37,982 nucleotides of DNA, taken from contig JAPDQV010000035.1 in assembly GCA_034505495.1 (NCBI GenBank), positions 1 through 37,982 on the forward strand, written 5' to 3'. Origin of the DNA: a candidate division KSB1 bacterium. GTDB taxonomy: Bacteria > Zhuqueibacterota > Zhuqueibacteria > Residuimicrobiales > Krinioviventaceae. A model generated the notes under the pieces. The model had not been told where the DNA came from, made no database searches, and saw only the letters and a program-made list of their open reading frames with translations. A program made the translations under genes and the position numbers. Within the stretch, counting starts at the first letter, position 1; the number at the start of each line of letters is the position of its first letter. Below, in pieces: positions 33,747-37,982 of this stretch.

Positions 33747-33761
33747 GTTACCAATGTTAAC
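33747..33761. promoter_or_regulatory. Imperfect palindrome, possible repressor site upstream of the aldolase
   Basis: GTTACCAATGTTAAC matches its own reverse complement at 12 of 15 positions. It lies 24 bp upstream of the aldolase start in the divergent intergenic region. The GTTA...TAAC ends resemble LacI/GalR-family operators. I found no second copy near the other sugar genes. Confidence 0.25.
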
Positions 33762-33809
33762 CATAATTGCGCAAAATAGCAAGCGGTTGCCGGCGCAAAG
33801 CATTTGCAG

Positions 33810-33838
33810 TTGACTCTCAATATCGAATGCATTACTTT
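33810..33838 (+). promoter_or_regulatory. Candidate promoter of the DUF362 gene
   Basis: TTGACT (33810-33815) and TACTTT (33833-33838) are separated by 17 bp and lie 33 bp before the ATG at 33871. The -10 match is weak. Confidence 0.3.
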
Positions 33839-33870
33839 AATTCCGTCAAGATTAAAATTTGGGAGCGTGT

Positions 33871-34983
33871 ATGGGCCGTCATAACTTTACTATTGACCAG
33901 GAGGGCGGCATCTCCAGACGCCGCTTTTTATCGCTCACCGCCGCCGGGGCGGCAGGACTGGCATTGGGAGCCTGCAGCAAAAAAAATCCGGCTGCACCCG
34001 CCCCCATTGACGAAACGCCGCGCACCGCCCGCGTGGCTGTCGGCGAGATCGGAACCTATGAAAAAACGGTTCTCAAGAAAAAGCTCATCGACATGCTCGA
34101 TGCGCTCGGCGGCCTCGGCGACCTCATCAAAAGCGGCGACAAAGTCGGCCTCAAAATCAATCTGACCGGCGGTTCCGGCTCGGCCAATCAGTGGCAGCGC
34201 AGCACCGGCGTCTCGGCGCTGGAATCCTTCTGGACGCATCCGAACGTGGTGCAGGTCATGGGCGAACTGGCCAAAGATGCAGGCGCCGGCAAAATTTTTA
34301 TCCTCGAAGCATATTACGACAATGAGTCGATCTCCAAATTCGGTTTCGTCGGCGTCGCCAATGCCCTCGGCGGCCAGATCATCAATCTGAACAACACTTC
34401 GCCGTTCAGCGACTACGCCGTGCGGCCGGTCGGCGAAAAGTCTTTTATCTACAAAAGCCTTTATCAAAACGCTATTTTCGAAGAACTGGACTGCTTTATC
34501 TCGCTGCCGAAGGCCAAACAGCATGTATCCGCGGGCGTGACGCACGCCATGAAGAACCTGGTCGGCACGCTGCCGCAGCCCAAGTACTCCCTGAACGGCT
34601 CCGGAAACCGCGCGGCCATTCACAATCATTCCGCGGTGCTGGACAAAAACGCCAACAGCAATCTCTGCCGCGTCGTCCTCGACATCAATTCCGCTACGAA
34701 AATTCATTTGGCCGTGACCGACGCCGTCAAAACAACCATCGGCGGCGAGGGTCCCTGGTGCAGCACCATGGAAAACCGCACCTTCAATCGGCTCATCGTC
34801 AGCCGCGACGTGGTGGCGGCGGACACCATCGCCACGCAGGTGATCGGCTTTAATCCCAACGCGCCCGACTATACCGACACCTTTGCGCTGCCGTCGCCCG
34901 CGTGCATCAACTATCTGCGCGAGGCCGAGCGAATCGGATTGGGCGTCAACGATTTGAGCCGCATCGAGGTTATTCAGCTCTAA
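33871..34983 (+). CDS. DUF362-family Tat lipoprotein
   Basis: A 370-aa protein beginning at ATG 33871 after a GGGAGCG site; a TTG at 33859 is an unlikely start. The N-terminus has a Tat motif (SRRRFLSLTAAGAAG) followed by a lipobox (LGAC), so it should be exported folded and attached to lipid at the cysteine. The body matches the DUF362 family: SGDKVGLKINLTGG, then LPKAKQHVSAGVTHAMKNLVG, a VVLDINSAT-type segment and the GGEGPW motif. DUF362 proteins are often found with ferredoxin domains, but no iron-sulfur cysteine cluster is visible here. Function is unknown in the family. A DUF4380-like sorted protein follows 55 bp downstream, suggesting co-transcription. Confidence 0.87.
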   Translation: MGRHNFTIDQEGGISRRRFLSLTAAGAAGLALGACSKKNPAAPAPIDETPRTARVAVGEIGTYEKTVLKKKLIDMLDALGGLGDLIKSGDKVGLKINLTGGSGSANQWQRSTGVSALESFWTHPNVVQVMGELAKDAGAGKIFILEAYYDNESISKFGFVGVANALGGQIINLNNTSPFSDYAVRPVGEKSFIYKSLYQNAIFEELDCFISLPKAKQHVSAGVTHAMKNLVGTLPQPKYSLNGSGNRAAIHNHSAVLDKNANSNLCRVVLDINSATKIHLAVTDAVKTTIGGEGPWCSTMENRTFNRLIVSRDVVAADTIATQVIGFNPNAPDYTDTFALPSPACINYLREAERIGLGVNDLSRIEVIQL

Positions 34984-35038
34984 GATCGCGAGGCAGCCGT
35001 ACCGCTTAATCTGATCGATCATTCAACCTGAGGTGAAA

Positions 35039-36592
35039 ATGAAAGCTTGTATGCAAATCGTCGTTTTATGCCTGCTCGGCGCCTCCCTTTTCGGCCAGAC
35101 GCAAATTCGCACCGAAGCCAATTACAACGGCTGGGGATGGCAGGCGATCGTCATGCAGAACCAACTGATCACCGTCGCCACGGTGCCGGTCATCGGCGCG
35201 CGCATCATGCAGTACGATTTGGGTGACCATCCTTCGCTGTTCATCAATCCTGCCGAGCTCGGCAAAACGCATGCGCCCAATCAGTCGGTCTGGTACAATT
35301 ACGGCGGCTACAAGGTGTGGCCGGCGCCGCAGGAGGTGTGGAACTGGCCGCCGCCGGCGATTCTGGACGCCGGCCCCTATAGCGCCGAGATCGTCGACAA
35401 CACGCAAGACTCGGTTGCGGTGTTCGTCAAAAGCAAAAAGGAGACGTGGAGCAAGACGCCGAACATCAGCATGGAGCGCCGAGCGGTCATCTACCGCCAC
35501 AGCAGCCGCGTCAAAGTCGAGCAGTCGATTCTCAACGAGGGCGCCAAGCAGGTCAATTGGAGCGTTTGGAGCGTCAGTCAGTGCATCGTCAACCACCCCG
35601 GCCAAAAGGACTATGAGAACTTTTGGGTCTACTTTCCGATCAAGACCGAGGGCAGCGTCTTTGGGGCAAGCGGTGTGAAAGCCAGCGCTGCATCGGCCGC
35701 CTGGAAGGGCGAAATGGCGCCCGGCGTTTACGGCGTGCAATTCAAGCCCGAGGGCAAAAAGATTTTCGCCGATTCTCCCGAAGGTTGGATCGCTTATGTG
35801 GACGAAAAAGACGGCGTCGGCTTTTTCAAAGTGTTTGATGTTTACCATGGGGAGAGCTATCCCGATGGAGGCGCCTGCAACGAAGTGTGGATCAACAACA
35901 GCCCCGCCTATCTTGAGGTCGAAGTCCTCAGCCCGATTTGGCCGATCGCCCCCGGCGGCAAAATCACTTTTGTCGAAGACTGGTACGCCGCGCGCATCAA
36001 CGGCCCGATCCTTACCGTGAACCGCTGCGGTGCCGTCGAGACGCATCTGCAGTACGACCCCGCTACGGGGAATGTCTACGGGGCTTACGGCGTCTTTTAC
36101 CTCGGCTCGGTCAGGTTGACGTTCCTCGACGCGGCGGGTTCGCTGATTGCCGATGATGTGAAATTCACCGTGACGCCGATGGAAAAATTGACGATCGAGC
36201 AAAAGATCAGCGTTCCCCAGGGAGCAGCCATTGCCGAGCTGCGTTTGTACGACGTCGACGGCCGATTCGTCGGCGCCCTCGACCGCGTCCAAGCCTCACG
36301 ACTGGTACACGTAAAGAGCCGCGTGCCTGTCTCGCCGTCGCTTTTGCGCGCCTATCCGAATCCGTTCAATGCCGCGGTCACCTTGGAATTTTGTCTCGAC
36401 GAACCGCAGACCGTCGAGCTCATCGTTTACCGCGGCGACGGCCGAAGAGTCGCACGCCTGTTCTCGGGAATCCTCGGTAGCGGGATCCATCGCCGAAGCT
36501 GGGAAGCAGGCGACGAAACGGCGGGCATCTACTTTGTCCGCTTGAGGGCAGGAAAAGATGAAAAGCTCGCCAAGATTCTGCTGATCAAATGA
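35039..36592 (+). CDS. DUF4380-like secreted protein with T9SS-type sorting domain
   Basis: A 517-aa exported protein starting at ATG 35039, just after GAGGTGA. Its signal peptide is MKACMQIVVLCLLGASLFG. Residues about 20-310 resemble DUF4380, a galactose-mutarotase-like beta-supersandwich: YNGWGWQAIVMQNQLITVA, VIGARIMQYDLG, the FINPAELGK stretch, KVWPAPQEVWNWPPP and FFKVFDVYHGESYPDGGACNEVW. A linker sandwich follows. The last 80 residues (LRAYPNPFNAAVTLEF ... TAGIYFVRLRAG ... KILLIK) form a T9SS type A sorting domain, so it should be displayed on the surface. Mutarotase-like folds bind sugars, and a glycan-binding or lyase-like role is plausible, but no catalytic residue can be named with confidence. 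Confidence 0.85.
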   Translation: MKACMQIVVLCLLGASLFGQTQIRTEANYNGWGWQAIVMQNQLITVATVPVIGARIMQYDLGDHPSLFINPAELGKTHAPNQSVWYNYGGYKVWPAPQEVWNWPPPAILDAGPYSAEIVDNTQDSVAVFVKSKKETWSKTPNISMERRAVIYRHSSRVKVEQSILNEGAKQVNWSVWSVSQCIVNHPGQKDYENFWVYFPIKTEGSVFGASGVKASAASAAWKGEMAPGVYGVQFKPEGKKIFADSPEGWIAYVDEKDGVGFFKVFDVYHGESYPDGGACNEVWINNSPAYLEVEVLSPIWPIAPGGKITFVEDWYAARINGPILTVNRCGAVETHLQYDPATGNVYGAYGVFYLGSVRLTFLDAAGSLIADDVKFTVTPMEKLTIEQKISVPQGAAIAELRLYDVDGRFVGALDRVQASRLVHVKSRVPVSPSLLRAYPNPFNAAVTLEFCLDEPQTVELIVYRGDGRRVARLFSGILGSGIHRRSWEAGDETAGIYFVRLRAGKDEKLAKILLIK

Positions 36593-36623
36593 GTTGAGCG
36601 CATAAATTCCCCATCGATTTTCC

Positions 36624-36665
36624 AACCGAACGGGCGCCACAAAAGAGGCGCCCGTTCGGTTTTTT
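36624..36665 (+). terminator. Rho-independent terminator
   Basis: AACCGAACGGGCGCC (36624-36638) pairs perfectly over 15 bp with GGCGCCCGTTCGGTT (36647-36661) around an 8-nt loop, followed by T's to 36665. Confidence 0.95.
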
Positions 36666-36920
36666 GAAAACTGAATCGGGGCAAAAGAATCATTCAGGCG
36701 GGGATCTCCGCTGTCGCAGGATGGATGAGGTTTCGTTTCTACCTGCGCTCGGCGCCAATCGAACGTCAAGAGGACGGCGTGATGGCCAAACCATGGAGGC
36801 CGGCGAGTCTGCTGCTCTTTACTTTCGCCGGCAACAGATTCAGTAAAAATTCTTCTCCTTGCAAAATCTTCTGCATTTCGTTACCATTTCTGCGTCGGCT
36901 AATGTAGAAAGCAGCGACTT

Positions 36921-37178
36921 ATGGAAGACCATGAAAAAATTTTAACTTGGTTTAAAGCCTGGAAATCTGCCGAGACCGCATTGCAGGAAATCCGGCGCCG
37001 AGAGCTGCAGGATGAAGACGATTATGAAAAACATGTGGAGCTTTTGGATCACATGCTGCGCTATGCATTTGAGCACCGGGCTGAGCGTCAAACCAGCGGT
37101 TTGATCGAGCAGGAATTTTGGTTCAAAAAAACTCCGGCCGAACTCTTCCTTAATTCATCTGTTGCAATCGGAACTTGA
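36921..37178 (+). CDS. Small hypothetical protein whose C-terminus is an IS30 transposase tail
   Basis: An 85-aa frame from ATG 36921; the upstream AAAGCAGCGA is only a weak ribosome site. Residues 1-68 (MEDHEKILTWFKAWKSAE ... DDYEKHVELLDHMLRYAFEHRAE ... TSGLIEQ) resemble a small, charged, helical hypothetical protein that I have seen repeatedly in uncultured bacteria, usually ending shortly after a TSGLxEQ motif. Here the frame continues into KTPAELFLNSSVAIGT, which matches the last residues of the IS30 relic at the left of the window (KTSAELFLNSFVTLGT). The nucleotide match is 47 of 53 (37128-37180 against 574-626). So an IS30 end appears to have replaced the original tail. Function unknown. 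Confidence 0.6.
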   Translation: MEDHEKILTWFKAWKSAETALQEIRRRELQDEDDYEKHVELLDHMLRYAFEHRAERQTSGLIEQEFWFKKTPAELFLNSSVAIGT

Positions 37179-37180
37179 AT
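37128..37180 (+). mobile_element. Solo 3' end of an IS30-family element
   Basis: The 53 bp match the transposase 3' end and probable terminal repeat at 574-626, with six mismatches. The mismatches show it is not a fresh copy of that relic. The rest of the element is absent on its left, where the small hypothetical gene begins instead. Confidence 0.6.
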
Positions 37181-37199
37181 TCATGATTTAAAATCTGCA

Positions 37200-37865
37200 T
37201 TAAATTATTTTATGGAATTCAGAACAAATCCATACCTTATTCCTACCTGGAATATCTTGTGGAACAATTCGAGCAAAAATGATTGAATTTTCATAAAATG
37301 GTTCTTCATTGTAGAGCTTCCAATCTAGGAAAAATTTATATTCGTGGAAAATTTTTTCATTCCTAGTTTCAACTCTTATTTTTGTTTCCATAAATGATGA
37401 ATCAAGTAGTTTGCCTAGAAAACCTCTTCCAAAGGCATTATCAGAATATTTCATCCTTTTTAGGAAATTAACTTCTAAATTTTTTGAAATAGCTTGACCA
37501 ATAATTTTTATTTCTTCACTCTTCGGTTCAACATTTATTATTTGGGTTTTTTTGTTGGCAAAATTTGACTTGAGATTTCTAATGTATTCAATAACATCGT
37601 AGGGAATTTCAATCTGTTTTTCTAATGCATAAGATTTTATCGTAACTTCAAGATCATTTATATCAACTTTCTTAATTGAACGTAGATACCATATTAAGTA
37701 CCTAAAACATCTTTTTTCATGAAGAATCCAAGGTGGTTCGTTATTATCAAAAAACACTTTGCTACCACAAGTACAGCAAAAATAGAATACTCGATCGCCA
37801 CAGAATTGGCATTTTATTGGATATATCTTGGTTTGGCAATCAGGATGATGAGTTGGAATAGGCAT
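37200..37865 (-). CDS. AT-rich hypothetical protein with N-terminal zinc-ribbon-like cysteines
   Basis: A 221-aa protein of unknown function. The N-terminal 55 residues hold C10, C19 and C22 (CQFC), C30, C31 and C33 (CCTC), H49 and C53, consistent with a zinc-binding ribbon; VFFDNNEPPW follows. The remainder is mixed alpha/beta, rich in Lys, Ile, Asn and Phe, with no catalytic motif that I recognise. The gene is far more AT-rich than the GC-rich codons elsewhere in the window, which points to recent acquisition. It lies beside an IS30 tail and a transposase C-terminus, as cargo or defence genes often do. Nothing visible supports a specific role. Confidence 0.7.
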   Translation of the reverse strand: MPIPTHHPDCQTKIYPIKCQFCGDRVFYFCCTCGSKVFFDNNEPPWILHEKRCFRYLIWYLRSIKKVDINDLEVTIKSYALEKQIEIPYDVIEYIRNLKSNFANKKTQIINVEPKSEEIKIIGQAISKNLEVNFLKRMKYSDNAFGRGFLGKLLDSSFMETKIRVETRNEKIFHEYKFFLDWKLYNEEPFYENSIIFARIVPQDIPGRNKVWICSEFHKII

Positions 37866-37918
37866 GTTTTATCCTCTTTATAATTTTATATGTAAGATGT
37901 AAGAAATCCAAGCGTTAT

Positions 37919-37982
37919 TTATAGTTGTTCGGGATAAAAATAATCAATCAATTTTTCAATAGGGGTCCAACCGTTAAGAGAA
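37919..37982 (-). CDS. C-terminus of a probable integrase-type (rve) transposase, cut by the window edge
   Basis: From the window's right edge the minus strand reads SLNGWTPIEKLIDYFYPEQL and stops at TAA (37921-37919). SLNGxTPxEKL is the usual end of rve-domain transposases of the IS3/IS481 type, where it follows a RPHxSLN motif. Only 20 residues are visible, so neither the family nor completeness can be fixed. Confidence 0.5.
   Translation of the reverse strand, partial: SLNGWTPIEKLIDYFYPEQL

Noticed and set aside
36664..36907. Two overlapping 60-codon plus-strand frames
   Set aside because: They begin within or just after a terminator, overlap in different frames, and show no motif or ribosome site.

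Overview
The window looks like a chromosomal segment of an uncultured, GC-rich Gram-negative bacterium of the Fibrobacterota-Chlorobiota-Bacteroidota (FCB) superphylum, most likely a candidate phylum KSB1 or Calditrichota-type organism. This is inferred from gene style: a TonB receptor with a carboxypeptidase-like N-domain, a PorV/PorQ-like barrel, and proteins ending in type IX secretion (T9SS) sorting domains with a PNPF or PNPY motif. No rRNA or other phylogenetic marker is present. No tRNA or CRISPR array was seen.

Layout. 1-1350: a decayed IS30-family transposase and an AT-rich gap holding a minus-strand relic and its terminator. 1354-8892: an outer-membrane operon (TonB receptor, 1165-aa sorted protein, PorV-like protein) between a possible promoter and a strong terminator. 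8932-10639: two lipid genes (PlsC-like acyltransferase, diacylglycerol-kinase-like). 10889-13805: a multidomain secreted glycosidase with a sorting domain. 14319-21970: a plus-strand operon with a broken aldo/keto reductase, a GH9 glucanase, an unrecognised 620-aa secreted protein, a small periplasmic protein, a URO-D-family protein and a Tat-exported Gfo/Idh oxidoreductase. 21971-23040: a repeat region with two 220-bp composite elements. 23097-33723: minus-strand genes for a peroxiredoxin, two exported GH36-type alpha-galactosidases, galactokinase, an SSS symporter and a KDPG-aldolase-like enzyme. 33871-36665: a Tat lipoprotein of the DUF362 family and a DUF4380-like sorted protein. 36666-37982: a small hypothetical gene fused to an IS30 tail, then an AT-rich island with a zinc-ribbon protein and a transposase C-terminus.

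How it fits together. The carbohydrate genes suggest that plant or algal polysaccharide is cut at the cell surface (GH9, the PA14/DUF5060 glycosidase, the DUF4380-like protein). Galactose side chains would be removed by the two alpha-galactosidases, and galactose imported by the Na+ symporter and phosphorylated by GalK. Sugar acids may pass through the aldolase. No SusD-like lipoprotein or regulator is present, so this is not a classical Bacteroidetes polysaccharide utilization locus.

The items most worth a second look are the paired 220-bp repeat elements, the aldo/keto reductase broken by a probable microhomology deletion, the SSS transporter with a roughly 140-residue insertion, and the IS30 tail captured as the C-terminus of another gene.
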